64,000 nucleotides of DNA from Octadecabacter sp. SW4 (GCF_008065155.1 NZ_CP042819.1:3264779-3328778); one strand, 5' to 3'. Counted from the first letter of the stretch, positions 8,187-18,141 are shown. The notes: a model not told the origin generated them from the sequence alone. Translations and numbers: made by a program.

Positions 8187-9151
8187 TCATTCTTCCTTGA
8201 GTGGGCGCGACAGAAGTCTCTGCATCGCCTGTGTTGCGGTGATATCCTTGTTTACCAGTCCGTTGACGACGGCGCAGATTGGCAAGTCGATTTTTAACTT
8301 TTTGGCCAATCTAGACACTGCTTTTGCGGTCGCGGCGCCCTCGACGGTTGTTGACGTGTCAAATTCCGTTCCCGCCCCAGGGCAAAACCATAGCGATAGT
8401 TGCGGGACTGGTCAGACGTGCACGTCAGCGCAAGATCACCAAACCCCGAAAGCCCGGCGAATGTTTCGGGCTGGGCATCAAAGGCAACGGCCAAGCGCTG
8501 CATCTCGGCAAATCCGCGGGTCATCAGTGCCGCACGCGCACTTTCGCCAAATCCCGCCCCCATGCAGGCACCGCAGGCTATTGCCATCACGTTTTTCAAC
8601 GCGCCACCCAATTGGGCACCTGCCACATCCGTCGTGCGATACAACCGCAGCGTTGGCGTGGAAAGCACGGCCTGCAGCATTTCGCCCGCTGCTTCATGGG
8701 CGCAGGCAAGTGTCAGGGCCGTGGGCAGCCCACGCGCAATATCGGCGGCAAAACTGGGGCCAGTCAGCATCGCAGGAGTCGAGTCCGGCACAATGCGTGC
8801 GATCAGATCGGCGGGGCCATCGCCGGTTTCGATGTCGATCCCCTTGCAACAAGTTACCAACGCCTTTCCGCGCAATGCGGTGTTGTGCTGTGCGAGAAAA
8901 CCGCGCAAGGTCTGGGCCGGAATCGCGAGGAGTATAACGTCACAGGCAAAAGCATCATCCAGATTGGCTGTCACAATCAGGCTATCGGGGAATGCCACAC
9001 CTGCCAGCCGCCGCGTGTTTTCCCGTTCGGCCTGCATATGCAACACGGCTTTTGGGTCGCGGGCCCAAAGCGTCACGCGATCCCCGTTTGTGGACAAGGC
9101 AATCGCAAGGGCCGTGCCGAATGCGCCTGCGCCAATCACCGCGATACTCAT
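8187..9151 (-). pseudogene. gpsA: NAD(P)+ glycerol-3-phosphate dehydrogenase, frame broken near the 3' end
   Basis: GpsA makes sn-glycerol 3-phosphate for phospholipids. The N-terminus has the Rossmann motif IGAGAFGTA, and later blocks such as [52 protein letters not shown] and [12 protein letters not shown] are normal. After YGFALG the open frame reads into unrelated sequence and stops at 8294. The expected C-terminus, with [12 protein letters not shown] and LLSRPLKEE, continues in the next frame to a TGA at 8187. Adding one G in the G-runs at 8371–8378 gives an unbroken 321-residue protein, the normal length. This is a real 1-base deletion or a homopolymer sequencing error. The start at 9151 overlaps tsaD by ATGA. 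Confidence 0.88.
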
Positions 9152-10242
9152 GCCTTTGCCCCCTTCTTGCCTGATCCTAACAGCGCCGGACTCGTCTTGT
9201 CCAAGGGCCATCGTGGCCGGGCCGAGAGGGTAAGATCATCAACGTCGCCCAGCGCAAAACGTGCCAGCCCCGCATAGGCGATCATCGCCGCATTATCAGT
9301 GCAAAGCGCAAGGGGCGGGGCGACAAAATCAGTGTCTAACTTAGCACAAATGCCCTGTAATTCAGTTCTGATGACGGCATTTGCCGCAACCCCGCCTGCA
9401 ACCGCCAGAACGGGCCGCGCGGGGTCCAGCGCCAGATAAACCTCCAGCGCACGGCGAGATTTCTCTGCAAGAACATCAGCGACGGCTTGTTGGAAGCTGG
9501 CGCAAAGATCGCTGCGCCCTTGCGCTGGCAGACCGCCATGTTCGGCGACGATTCCATCGCGGGCGCGACACAAGGCGGTCTTGAGACCCGAAAATGACAT
9601 ATCGCAGCCGTCCCGATCCAACAGCGGACGGGGGAGCTTGAATTTGTGGGGGTCGCCTGCGGTTGCAGCCTGTTCCACCGACGGCCCACCGGGCTGCGGC
9701 AGGGCCAAAAGGCGCGCGGTCTTGTCAAATGCCTCGCCCGGAGCATCGTCAATCGTGCCGCCAAGGCGGCGATAGCTGTCCGACCCTTCAACAAGCAGAA
9801 ACTGGCAGTGCCCACCCGACACCAGCAACATCAGATAGGGGAACGCCACATTATCCGTCAGGCGCGGCGTCAAAGCGTGCCCGGCAAGGTGGTTCACGCC
9901 GATCAACGGCTTGCCTGTTGTGACGCTTAGCCCCTTCGCGCACATCACGCCGGACAACACGCCACCAATCAGACCGGGGCCAGCCGTGACGGCAATAGCA
10001 TCAATATCAGCAAGCGTCTGGCCGGACTGCCGCAAGGCGTCCTCGACGCAGTGATCAATCTTTTCCGCATGCGCGCGCGCCGCGATTTCAGGGACTACTC
10101 CGCCGTAATTCGCGTGAAGCGCTACCTGCCCAAATACGACTGACGAAAGGATATGTGCATTGTCAGGGGTGCCGCGGACGACCGCCGCAGCGGTATCGTC
10201 ACAACTGCTTTCGATACCAAGAATGGTCAGGTCAGGGGTCAT
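9148..10242 (-). CDS. tsaD: tRNA threonylcarbamoyladenosine transferase subunit TsaD
   Basis: A 364-residue ASKHA-fold protein. It opens with [16 protein letters not shown] and contains the metal-binding [10 protein letters not shown] (HX3H), [15 protein letters not shown], and [13 protein letters not shown] near the C-terminus. It is the catalytic subunit that, with TsaB and TsaE, installs t6A37 on tRNAs reading ANN codons. The start is the ATG at 10242, which gives the family N-terminus; 28 upstream codons are excluded. First gene of the overlapping tsaD-gpsA-yciI-EVE unit, and divergent from hemD. Confidence 0.96.
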   Translation of the reverse strand: MTPDLTILGIESSCDDTAAAVVRGTPDNAHILSSVVFGQVALHANYGGVVPEIAARAHAEKIDHCVEDALRQSGQTLADIDAIAVTAGPGLIGGVLSGVMCAKGLSVTTGKPLIGVNHLAGHALTPRLTDNVAFPYLMLLVSGGHCQFLLVEGSDSYRRLGGTIDDAPGEAFDKTARLLALPQPGGPSVEQAATAGDPHKFKLPRPLLDRDGCDMSFSGLKTALCRARDGIVAEHGGLPAQGRSDLCASFQQAVADVLAEKSRRALEVYLALDPARPVLAVAGGVAANAVIRTELQGICAKLDTDFVAPPLALCTDNAAMIAYAGLARFALGDVDDLTLSARPRWPLDKTSPALLGSGKKGAKA

Positions 10243-10316
10243 AACGGGTTCCGGTTGCGCCTTTGGTATAGGCAGGTAACACTCGCCAGAGCCGCAAACA
10301 ATGGACTGGGGGCCGT

Positions 10317-11021
10317 TTGAGAGCATCGATTATCATAACGCGCCCGCAAGCGGCGGGAGAACGTCTTGCGAAACAGTTGCGTGACGTGATCGGATCGCAT
10401 TGCGCACTTATCCGATCACCCGTAATCGACATCGCGCCTGTATCGGCCACACTGGGCCAGACCCGATACCGCGGCGTTCTCTTTACCTCGGCGCATGGCG
10501 TGATCCATGCGCCTGATGGAATCAGGCCGCTGCCGTGCTGGTGTGTTGGCGACGTAACCGCGCGCGCCGCGCGTGACGCTGGATATGACGTGAAACACAG
10601 CGCCCCTGATGCAGAAACGCTGCTTGCCGACATCTCCACCGCAAAAATTGCCGGCCCGCTGCTGCATTGTCGCGGCACATATGCCCGTGTCGATCTGGCC
10701 AAACGCCTGACCGCTATGGGCATCCCCTGCGATGATCTTGTGGTTTACGCACAGAGATCACGCGCCCTTTCGGCGAAGGCGCGCGCAGCCCTTGGGGGTG
10801 AAACCCCTGTGATACTTCCCCTGTATTCGCCCCGCAGCGCCGCGTTAGTTGCGGATCAGGGGCCGTTCGCGGCCCAGATCACAGTGGTCGCGATCAGCGA
10901 TGCGGTTGCCAATCAGGCGGCACGCCTTGAACCCGTAAGGGTGATTGTCGCTGACCACCCTGATGGGGTGGCCATGTTGGCGGCGATTGCCACTGTCACT
11001 GGGACGGTTTGCCCCAAGTAA
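10317..11021 (+). CDS. hemD: uroporphyrinogen-III synthase
   Basis: A 234-residue protein beginning [18 protein letters not shown], the usual HemD opening. It also has [10 protein letters not shown] in the first half and [15 protein letters not shown] and [12 protein letters not shown] in the second, consistent with the two-domain fold. It closes hydroxymethylbilane to uroporphyrinogen III in haem and (bacterio)chlorophyll synthesis. The start is a TTG at 10317 with a G-rich site 5–10 bases upstream; no better in-frame ATG exists. The mitofilin-like gene and hemY follow on the same strand. Confidence 0.88.
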   Translation: MRASIIITRPQAAGERLAKQLRDVIGSHCALIRSPVIDIAPVSATLGQTRYRGVLFTSAHGVIHAPDGIRPLPCWCVGDVTARAARDAGYDVKHSAPDAETLLADISTAKIAGPLLHCRGTYARVDLAKRLTAMGIPCDDLVVYAQRSRALSAKARAALGGETPVILPLYSPRSAALVADQGPFAAQITVVAISDAVANQAARLEPVRVIVADHPDGVAMLAAIATVTGTVCPK

Positions 11022-11092
11022 CGCCGCTTGAGGGTCCTCAACTGGCGGGATAGGGTTGAGCGTGCGCAAGCGGAATCGGAGAGGGTGTCAAC

Positions 11093-12298
11093 GTGGCCAA
11101 GAAAACGACGCAGCAGAACAAAGCCGCAGCCAAAGAACCTGACATTGTCGAAGAAGCCGAAGTTGTTGTGGACGCCGACCCGGTTTCGGATACTGCTGAC
11201 TTGGATTCAGCACCTCCTGAAGCAGATCAACAAGACAGTGCTGAACCAGAAGCGCCGATCGGCGATACAACGCCCGACGTGACACCAGAGGATGCTCTTA
11301 CACCTGTTGAAAAGCCGCGCAGCGTGTTCGCCCCGCTGGTGTTAGGTGGCGTCGTCGCTGCGGCGTTGGGCTATGGCGCTGCAACATATTTCAACATGTC
11401 CAACGCGCCTGAAACTCCAGATTTCGGCGCGATGATTGCCGATCAAGCCGCACAGATCGCCAGGCTTGAGGCGCAGATCGCCGCTGTGCCCGCTGCCGTT
11501 GATATCGGCCCCCTTGAAACCGCGCTGGCCGACGCACAAGCGGCGATTACGCAGGATATGGCAACGCTTGGCGGGTCTTTGGCTGAAATCGAAGCGCGTT
11601 TGGCCGAAGTTGAGAAGCGCCCCGGTGCGGATGGCACATTGTCGGATACGGCCCTTGCCGCCTACGAGCGCGAGCTTGAGGCGTTGCGTGCTGAAATGGC
11701 CGCGCAGCAGGAGTCTGTGCGCCAGATGGCCGAAGAGGCCGCGGCGCAGCTTGCCGCCGCCCAGTCAGAAACCCAAGCGATCGAGCAAGACGCGATTGCA
11801 ACTGCGCAGGCCGCGACCGCGCGGGCGGCCTTGGGGCGCATCCAGATCGCGATGGATACGGGTGCCAACTTTGAAGGGGCACTAGCCGATCTGCAGGCGT
11901 CGACCGAAATGGATATTCCCCAAGCGGTGCCGGCGGCTGCAGGGGGTGTTGCGACAATGGCTATGCTGCAAGATGAATTTCCTGCCGCCGCCCGTGCGGC
12001 GATGGCGGCGGCCCGCGCCGAAGGCGTTGCAGGCGAAACCGGTGGATTTGGCGCGTTTCTGCGCGATCAACTTGATGTGCGTTCGGTCGTTCCCCGCGAA
12101 GGCGATGACCCTGATGCGATCCTTTCGCGCGCCGAGGAGGCCCTGCGATCGGGCCGCTTGACCGATGCGCTTGCCGAAATCGAAGCGCTGCCCGAAGTAA
12201 GCCGTGCCGCGCTGACTGATTGGATCGGGCAGGCGCAGGCGCGCGCTGATGCAATCGCCGGGGTCGAAGCCCTGTCCCAAACCCTGAACCAGAATTGA
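11093..12298 (+). CDS. mitofilin/Mic60-like inner-membrane protein
   Basis: A 401-residue protein with an acidic, Ala/Asp/Glu-rich N-terminus, one membrane segment (about residues 78–100), a long alanine-rich coiled coil (about 110–235) and a C-terminal region with LARFL-like helices matching the bacterial mitofilin family (COG4223). Alphaproteobacterial Mic60 homologues shape intracytoplasmic and inner membranes. The start is a GTG at 11093. Its place between hemD and hemY is typical for this group. The identity rests on architecture and neighbourhood more than on motifs. Confidence 0.82.
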   Translation: MAKKTTQQNKAAAKEPDIVEEAEVVVDADPVSDTADLDSAPPEADQQDSAEPEAPIGDTTPDVTPEDALTPVEKPRSVFAPLVLGGVVAAALGYGAATYFNMSNAPETPDFGAMIADQAAQIARLEAQIAAVPAAVDIGPLETALADAQAAITQDMATLGGSLAEIEARLAEVEKRPGADGTLSDTALAAYERELEALRAEMAAQQESVRQMAEEAAAQLAAAQSETQAIEQDAIATAQAATARAALGRIQIAMDTGANFEGALADLQASTEMDIPQAVPAAAGGVATMAMLQDEFPAAARAAMAAARAEGVAGETGGFGAFLRDQLDVRSVVPREGDDPDAILSRAEEALRSGRLTDALAEIEALPEVSRAALTDWIGQAQARADAIAGVEALSQTLNQN

Positions 12299-12308
12299 GG
12301 CTGCCCAG

Positions 12309-13763
12309 ATGCTTTGGTCCCTGACTAAGATTATCGCGTTCATCGCCATCGTCACCGGCCTTACCTTTGGGGCTGTCTATCTGATGAATACCTCTGGCGG
12401 TGCTGACATCACGATCGCGGGGTATAACGCGAATCTGTCAACGCTCGAGCTGACGATCGGCTTCGCGTTGTTGATCTTGCTTGTCTGGCTGTTACTGAAA
12501 TTGATGGGGCTTTTGGTTGCAACTTTCAAATTCCTGAATGGCGACGAAACCGCGATTTCGCGCTACTTTAGCCGCAACCGCGAACGCAAGGGTTTTACGG
12601 CCTTGTCCGAGGGCATGATGGCGCTCGCGTCCGGTGAAGGGCAGTTGGCATTAGCCAAGGCGGCCAAGGCTGAAAAGTATCTTGAGCGTCCCGAACTGAC
12701 GACCCTCTTGACCGCACAGGCCGCGGAACTGGCCGGGGATCGGCGCAAGGCCGAAGAAACCTACAAGCGTTTGCTTCAGGACGACCGCACGCGGTTTGTC
12801 GGTGTGCGCGGTATCATGAAACAAAAGCTGGCTGACGGGGACACGGCGACAGCGCTCAGGCTGGCCGAGAAAGCCTTTGCCATCAAACCCAAGCATGTGG
12901 AAACGCAGGATGTTCTGTTGCAACTTCAGGCCTCGACCGAAGACTGGAAAGGCGCCCGCCAAACACTGACTGCCAAGTTGAAAAGCGGATCGCTGCCGCG
13001 TGATGTGCATAAACGCCGCGATGCGGTGCTGGCGCTGTCCGAAGCCCGCGAAGTGCTGGCCGAAGGAAATTCAATCAACGCTCGCGAAGCGGCAATCGAG
13101 GCCAACCGTCTGTCACCCGATCTTATTCCTGCCGCCGTCATGGCGGCCCGCAGTTACATCGAGCAAGAGAATACGCGCTATGCGACCCGCGTCATCAAGA
13201 AGGCCTGGGAAGTGCATCCGCACCCTGATCTTGCTGCAGTGTTTGCCGAAATCGTGCCGGACGAAGACCCGACCGCGCGCATCAAACGGTTCGGCGCCTT
13301 GACGCGCATTAACCCCGACGATCCTGAAACGATCATGCTGAACAGCGAGCTTCAGATCGCCGCCGAGAATTTTCCCGAAGCCCGTCGCGCCCTGCGTGAT
13401 TTGGTCGAAACGGCGCCAACGGCCCGTAACCTGACCCTCATGGCAGCGATCGAACGTGGTGAAGGCAGCGATGATCAGGTCGTGCGTGGCTGGCTGACCA
13501 AAGCACTGACTGCATCGCGCGGACCGCAGTGGGTGTGTGACAAATGCCAGAATATCCATGCGGCCTGGACCCCCGTGTGCGGCAATTGCGGCTCATTCGA
13601 CACGCTGTCGTGGAAAACACCATCATCCGGCGAAGTCGCAATGCCTGCTGGTGTTGAAATGCTGCCCCTGATCGTCGGTCAAATTGCCGATCAATCTGAT
13701 GAGACGACCGAAGATACCATCGACGCCGAGGTCATCGACGCCGACCCAGTGGACGAAAATTAG
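12309..13763 (+). CDS. hemY: HemY-type TPR membrane protein
   Basis: A 484-residue protein with two N-terminal membrane segments (about residues 4–26 and 49–71), the HemY_N region including FLNGDETAISRYFSRNRERKG, then helical TPR-like repeats. Near residues 408–430 there is a zinc-ribbon-like CX2C...CX2C (VCDKCQ and VCGNCG), followed by an acidic tail. It is linked to haem synthesis by gene order (hemD upstream), but its biochemical role is unclear; it is not the oxygen-dependent protoporphyrinogen oxidase also called HemY. It starts 10 bases after the mitofilin stop. Confidence 0.88.
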   Translation: MLWSLTKIIAFIAIVTGLTFGAVYLMNTSGGADITIAGYNANLSTLELTIGFALLILLVWLLLKLMGLLVATFKFLNGDETAISRYFSRNRERKGFTALSEGMMALASGEGQLALAKAAKAEKYLERPELTTLLTAQAAELAGDRRKAEETYKRLLQDDRTRFVGVRGIMKQKLADGDTATALRLAEKAFAIKPKHVETQDVLLQLQASTEDWKGARQTLTAKLKSGSLPRDVHKRRDAVLALSEAREVLAEGNSINAREAAIEANRLSPDLIPAAVMAARSYIEQENTRYATRVIKKAWEVHPHPDLAAVFAEIVPDEDPTARIKRFGALTRINPDDPETIMLNSELQIAAENFPEARRALRDLVETAPTARNLTLMAAIERGEGSDDQVVRGWLTKALTASRGPQWVCDKCQNIHAAWTPVCGNCGSFDTLSWKTPSSGEVAMPAGVEMLPLIVGQIADQSDETTEDTIDAEVIDADPVDEN

Positions 13764-13807
13764 GTCTTTTCCAGAAACGGCCAGAGTGCTATCAGCCGCT
13801 CCGATAG

Positions 13808-13883
13808 GCCGGTGTAGCTCATCAGGTAGAGCACATCATTCGTAATGATGGGGTAGTAGGTTCGAGTCCTATCACCGGCACCA
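13808..13883 (+). tRNA. tRNA-Thr (anticodon CGT)
   Basis: A 76-base cloverleaf with encoded CCA. The acceptor arms GCCGGTG (13808–13814) and CACCGGC (13873–13879) pair fully, followed by A and CCA. The anticodon stem is CATCA/TGATG around the loop TTCGTAA, giving anticodon CGT, which reads ACG threonine codons. The T-arm has the normal GGTTCGAGTCC. Confidence 0.97.
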
Positions 13884-13897
13884 TTTCCAGATTTATA

Positions 13898-14542
13898 TCA
13901 GTCTTCGTGCGGCGCGATTGTGAACACTGTGCCGCCTGCCGCTTTTGCGTCCTCTAGGTCGTGCGTCACCATGACCACCGGCAGATTGCGGACGCGCGCG
14001 CGCGCGAACACAAGGTCGCGCACCTGCGTGCGCAGCGCGGTATCAAGCCGTGAAAATGCCTCGTCGAGCAAAAGCACACAAGGTTCGGCCAAAAGCATCC
14101 GCATCAGGGCGACGCGGGCTTTTTGGCCACCCGAAAGTGTTGCGGGATCGCGATCGGCATAGCCCTCCAAATCGACTTCGCGCAGGGCCTCGTTGATTTT
14201 CGCGGCACGCTCTTGCTTGCTGCCGCCAGCGCGCAGCCCAAAGGCAAGGTTGGCACCCACGCTTAGGTGTGGAAACAACAAATCGTCTTGAAACAGGATA
14301 CCGACACGTCGCTGATGGGTTGGCAAATCGGTAATATTCATCCCGTCCAGCCACACTTCGCCCGACGCGCGAAACTCCGGCGCCAGATTGCCCGTAATCA
14401 TCGCCAACAAGGTCGATTTACCGGCACCGGACGGCCCCATCACACTGAGGACCTCGCCTGCGGCAACGGTGATATCAATCGCCACGAGCCGCCTGTCATT
14501 ATGAGAAATGACAACGTTACGCAGTTCCAGACCCTTAAGCAT
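13898..14542 (-). CDS. ynjD: ABC transporter ATP-binding protein, YnjD-like
   Basis: A 214-residue ATPase. Walker A is GPSGAGKST (about residues 36–44), the Q-loop is GILFQDDLLFPHLSVG, the signature is LSGGQKARVAL, Walker B is VLLLDEAFSRLD, and the switch His is in MVTHD. The start at 14542 (MLKGLELRN) overlaps the permease stop at 14535 by 8 bases, so the two are coupled. It powers import with the YnjC- and YnjB-like neighbours. Both this set and thiamine importers (ThiBPQ) are built this way, but the partners match YnjBCD better. Confidence 0.88.
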   Translation of the reverse strand: MLKGLELRNVVISHNDRRLVAIDITVAAGEVLSVMGPSGAGKSTLLAMITGNLAPEFRASGEVWLDGMNITDLPTHQRRVGILFQDDLLFPHLSVGANLAFGLRAGGSKQERAAKINEALREVDLEGYADRDPATLSGGQKARVALMRMLLAEPCVLLLDEAFSRLDTALRTQVRDLVFARARVRNLPVVMVTHDLEDAKAAGGTVFTIAPHED

Positions 14543-16220
14543 GCAGCCCCCTACGATTGCGCCATACCAAGGCAGGAATAATGAGCGCGAGAGCGAATGG
14601 CACAAGCGCCGCCGCCGTTTGCGCCAGACCGTAAACGGCGATCGCACGTCGGTCGCCGCCCGATGCTAGCGCGACGGCCTCGGTGGTCAGCGTCGAAACC
14701 CGACCGCCGCCGATCAGAAGCGTTGGCAAATACTGACCCACGGAAACCGATAACCCGACGGCAATCGCCACAAGCACGGGACGCGTCAGCATTGGCAGGC
14801 GCACTTGCCAGAACACGCGGTTTGGTGATGCCCCAAGCGCCGCGGCCGTCACGCCATTCCGCCCGTCCCACGCCCGATAGGGATCACCAAGCGATAAAAA
14901 AACATAAGGCAACACAAACACCAGATGCGCCGCGATCACCGGACCACGCCCCACGTCCGCACCCAGACCCAATAGCAGGGTCTGCAGGCCTGGCAAAAAC
15001 GTGGTTTGCGGCACTAACAATGGCAAATACAGCAACCACAGCCCGCGTGAAGTGATCTTGCGCCCACTGCGGTGTTCGGCCTCGAGGCAGCCCAGAACAA
15101 GCGCGAGAGCCAGCCCCGTCGCGGTCATCGCGACGATGAACGTCTCGCCGAATGCGCCGCCCGTATCAGGGCCGTGCCGCATCCATGTGCGCAGGCTGAA
15201 ACTGTCGGGCAAGGCGTTCGGAAAGCTCCAGAATCCGGCAAAGGACCAAACCAGCAATCCACCCAATCCGGCAAAGATCAACGCCGCTGTCAGCGCTCCG
15301 GCACCCAGACCCAACGGGCGGATCGCGCCGTCCAATCGTCCGCGCCCGCCGCGTATCACCCACGACAGACCAATCCGGGCCACGATAAATTCGCCAAACC
15401 GCCAAACGCTTAACGCGGCAACGACCAGCGCCAGTTGCAGCAAGGCTCCGGCGGCCGCCAGGAGTCGCATGCCCAGGTCGGGGTCTCCCATCCATTTAAC
15501 GATCAACACCGACAAGGGTGGCGGTGTGGTCGGCCCGAGGATCACCGCAACATCAACGACCGACATGGAATAGGCCAGCACCACATAGACCGGCAACCTG
15601 ATCTGCGCATAAACCCGCGGAAAGACCGCTTTTAACCAGCCTGTGAGCCGCCCGTAGCCCAACGCCTGCGCAACCAGGAGACTGCGGCGCTGTTGCACCT
15701 GGCCCAAGGCCGCGATTGTCATCAACAGCAAAAACGGAACCTCTTTGATGATCAAACCGGCCGTCATTGCCAGCCCGTATGGATCGTTGAGGATCAACAC
15801 ATCGGGCGGGCGGTCCCATCCGGTCAGGCCGGGCGACACCAGCCGCACGATCCAGCCCGAAGGTGCGATCAGAAACGCAAGGCCAAAGGCGGCCGCAGCA
15901 TGTGGCACGGCCAGCAGCGGTGACAAGAGTCGCTCCAGCACCTGAAACGCCGGCGTGCCCGACCAGCCGCCCGTGATAAGGACGACGATCAGCACCGAAA
16001 TGCCGGTTGCAAGCAACCCTGTCGTGACGGAAATGCGCGCGGCGGCCCCGATCCCCGGCGTGGTCGCAAGCATCCGGAGCGCATCAAGCGAAGGGCCATC
16101 AAAACCGGCGACAGGCAGGTGCCCAAATGCTGGCAGCACGGTGCCCCAAAGCCCCGCCACAACGGGGCCAAGCATTGCCAGAAGCGTCACAATCGGAACA
16201 AGGGCGATCAGGCGCGGCAT
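14535..16220 (-). CDS. ynjC: ABC transporter permease with two fused halves, YnjC-like
   Basis: A 561-residue membrane protein with two binding-protein-dependent permease domains in one chain and about 12 predicted segments. Each half carries an EAA-type loop: VAQALGYGRLTGWLKAVFP in the first and TAAALGASPNRVFWQVRLP in the second. Like E. coli YnjC, it would form the whole membrane channel alone. It follows the YnjB-like binding protein by 20 bases and overlaps the ATPase gene. The substrate of YnjBCD is not established. Confidence 0.9.
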   Translation of the reverse strand: MPRLIALVPIVTLLAMLGPVVAGLWGTVLPAFGHLPVAGFDGPSLDALRMLATTPGIGAAARISVTTGLLATGISVLIVVLITGGWSGTPAFQVLERLLSPLLAVPHAAAAFGLAFLIAPSGWIVRLVSPGLTGWDRPPDVLILNDPYGLAMTAGLIIKEVPFLLLMTIAALGQVQQRRSLLVAQALGYGRLTGWLKAVFPRVYAQIRLPVYVVLAYSMSVVDVAVILGPTTPPPLSVLIVKWMGDPDLGMRLLAAAGALLQLALVVAALSVWRFGEFIVARIGLSWVIRGGRGRLDGAIRPLGLGAGALTAALIFAGLGGLLVWSFAGFWSFPNALPDSFSLRTWMRHGPDTGGAFGETFIVAMTATGLALALVLGCLEAEHRSGRKITSRGLWLLYLPLLVPQTTFLPGLQTLLLGLGADVGRGPVIAAHLVFVLPYVFLSLGDPYRAWDGRNGVTAAALGASPNRVFWQVRLPMLTRPVLVAIAVGLSVSVGQYLPTLLIGGGRVSTLTTEAVALASGGDRRAIAVYGLAQTAAALVPFALALIIPALVWRNRRGLHA

Positions 16221-16240
16221 GGCTTTCGGGCGCCTACCCC

Positions 16241-17440
16241 CTATTGCGCCGTGCCATAGCGCGCCATCCAGTCGTCGGTGATCCGAGTCATCCAGCTGGG
16301 GTGCGGTTCAGCAACAACAGAGCCTAATTCAGCCGGCGAAAGGGTCGCGATACCCAAGTCAAGCGTATCAAACAACGCGCGGTCTGTGTCCGTCAGCGCG
16401 GCCATGTCCAGCACCGTCCCATAACCCAGAATGGCGGGGTCTTGTGCACGGGCCTGTGCCTCGGGCGACATCAGGAAGTTGGCAACGATCATCGCGCCCG
16501 CGACCGAACCGGAATTATATGGAATGGCCACGAAGCTGGCATTGCCGATCGTGCCCTTGTCCAACACAAAGGTGCGCACGGTGTCGGGCAGTTGCTGATT
16601 GGCAATCGCGGCTGTCGCCTCGCCGGGGCTAAAGGAAATCGCCAGATCAATTTCGCCGTCCGCGATCAGCTGCAATTGCGCTGGGCCCGTCGCGGGATAG
16701 GCGCGCCCCTGACGCCAAAGCGTGGGCGTGAGGGCATCAAGATAGTCCCACAAGGGGGCTGTGACTTTGGCATAGTTTTCATCGGTCGCGGGGGCATACA
16801 GCGGTGCCTGATCGTCAATCAGATCGACCAGCGCCTGTTTCAGAAATGTCGCGCCCAGAAAATCGGGCGGTTGGGGATAGGTAAAACGGCCAGGGTTGGC
16901 TTTGGACCAGTCCAGGATCGCCGTCATGCTGCCCAGCGGATCGGCCAGATCGGCGGTGTCGTGGATAAACACGACCTGCGCCATCGCCCAGGGGGCCTCG
17001 AATCCTTCAACGGGCACCGTAAAATCGGTCTGCACGGTCTTGCCATTGCTATCGACCACAGCCCAGTTGGGCAGTTGTTCAGCAAAGGGACCAAACAGCA
17101 GATCAGCGTCTTTCATCGCAGCGAAATTCGCGCCGTTGATCCAGATCATGTCAATCGCGCCATCATTATCGACGCCCGCCTGCTTTTCGCTGAGGACTCG
17201 TGTCACGGCATCGGCGGTATCGGTCAGTTTGACGTGTTCGAGGGTCACGCCATAGTCTTCGGCAACACGTTCGCCGACCCAGGCAATGAAATCGTTGGTG
17301 GTGGTCGACCCGCCCCACGCGTTCCAGTAAACGGTTTGACCTGCAGCTTCGGCCATCACGGCGTCCCAATCGGCGGGGTCGGGATTGGCCAGCGCGGGCA
17401 GGGGTGCCACAAGTGCGGCGATTAGGGCGAGATGTTTCAT
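16241..17440 (-). CDS. ynjB: periplasmic solute-binding protein, YnjB-like
   Basis: A 399-residue secreted binding protein with a clear signal peptide (MKHLALIAALVAPLPALA). The mature part contains VYWNAWGGSTTTNDFIAWVG and IDMIWINGANFAAMKDADLL, which closely follow the E. coli YnjB pattern. It should capture an unknown ligand in the periplasm for the YnjC/YnjD transporter. The ATG at 17440 is chosen because it begins the signal peptide; the ORF extends upstream without a plausible N-terminus. A ynjF-like gene is directly upstream. Confidence 0.9.
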   Translation of the reverse strand: MKHLALIAALVAPLPALANPDPADWDAVMAEAAGQTVYWNAWGGSTTTNDFIAWVGERVAEDYGVTLEHVKLTDTADAVTRVLSEKQAGVDNDGAIDMIWINGANFAAMKDADLLFGPFAEQLPNWAVVDSNGKTVQTDFTVPVEGFEAPWAMAQVVFIHDTADLADPLGSMTAILDWSKANPGRFTYPQPPDFLGATFLKQALVDLIDDQAPLYAPATDENYAKVTAPLWDYLDALTPTLWRQGRAYPATGPAQLQLIADGEIDLAISFSPGEATAAIANQQLPDTVRTFVLDKGTIGNASFVAIPYNSGSVAGAMIVANFLMSPEAQARAQDPAILGYGTVLDMAALTDTDRALFDTLDLGIATLSPAELGSVVAEPHPSWMTRITDDWMARYGTAQ

Positions 17441-17451
17441 AGGGTGGCCTT

Positions 17452-18060
17452 TCAGGTGGTAAAGAGTTGCCGCGCCGCATGGATACGCAAGCCCGCAGTG
17501 ACAAAGCACAGCGCGCCGAAAATCCAGGCCATCACGGCAAAGTATGCGGGAAAGAGGCACAGCAGCACAAAGAAGATGATCGTTTCGGTCCCTTCCAGAA
17601 TGCCGTTGGAGTAATAGAGCGATTTTTTGCCCTGCGTCGAGGTCTGCATCTGCGCCTTCTCGGCCAGGATCGCATAGCCAAGAAAGCTTGTGCCATTAAA
17701 GTAGAAACTGGTCAGCAGGAATGCCCCGGCGGCACCATTTGCCCCCGCATCATATAACACGAACGCCAGCGGAATCGCGCCGTAAAACAGAAAATCCGCA
17801 GCGATATCGAGGTAACCGCCAAAGTCCGTCTTTTGCGTTGCGCGGGCGACGGCACCATCAAGCCCGTCAGCCACGCGCGAGGCGAGCAGAAAAACCAGCG
17901 CCGCCGAAAAAGCCCCGAACACGATCAAAAGCGCGGCAATCAGCCCGAGGCCAAGCCCGGCAATCGTCACTGCATCAGCCGACACGCCTCGCGCTGCAAG
18001 ACCGCGGCCCAGTGTGTTCAGCGGCGGGTCAATGATTTTGCGTGCAGCAGCGTCAAGCAT
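17452..18060 (-). CDS. ynjF: CDP-alcohol phosphatidyltransferase, YnjF-like
   Basis: A 202-residue membrane enzyme with about five or six segments. It carries the family motif DG(X)2AR(X)8–9G(X)3D(X)3D as DGLDGAVARA followed by GGYLDIAAD, which binds the CDP moiety and metal and transfers a phosphatidyl group to an alcohol. The acceptor is unknown. E. coli has the same association of ynjBCD with ynjF, so this grouping spans alpha- and gammaproteobacteria. The ATG at 18060 follows GGGAGGG by about 6 bases. It ends 11 bases before ynjB. Confidence 0.87.
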   Translation of the reverse strand: MLDAAARKIIDPPLNTLGRGLAARGVSADAVTIAGLGLGLIAALLIVFGAFSAALVFLLASRVADGLDGAVARATQKTDFGGYLDIAADFLFYGAIPLAFVLYDAGANGAAGAFLLTSFYFNGTSFLGYAILAEKAQMQTSTQGKKSLYYSNGILEGTETIIFFVLLCLFPAYFAVMAWIFGALCFVTAGLRIHAARQLFTT

Positions 18061-18141
18061 GATGCCCTCCCTTTGTAGAAACGTTTTGGCTGATGGAAGG
18101 TTTTGACGCAATCGGGGTGACGCGAATGTGAGACGGCGTAA

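Noticed and set aside
13898..17440. Thiamine importer ThiBPQ
   Set aside because: The layout is similar, but the binding protein follows YnjB blocks (VYWNAWGGSTTTN, IDMIWINGANF) and the ynjF neighbour fits YnjBCD. No TPP riboswitch was recognised.
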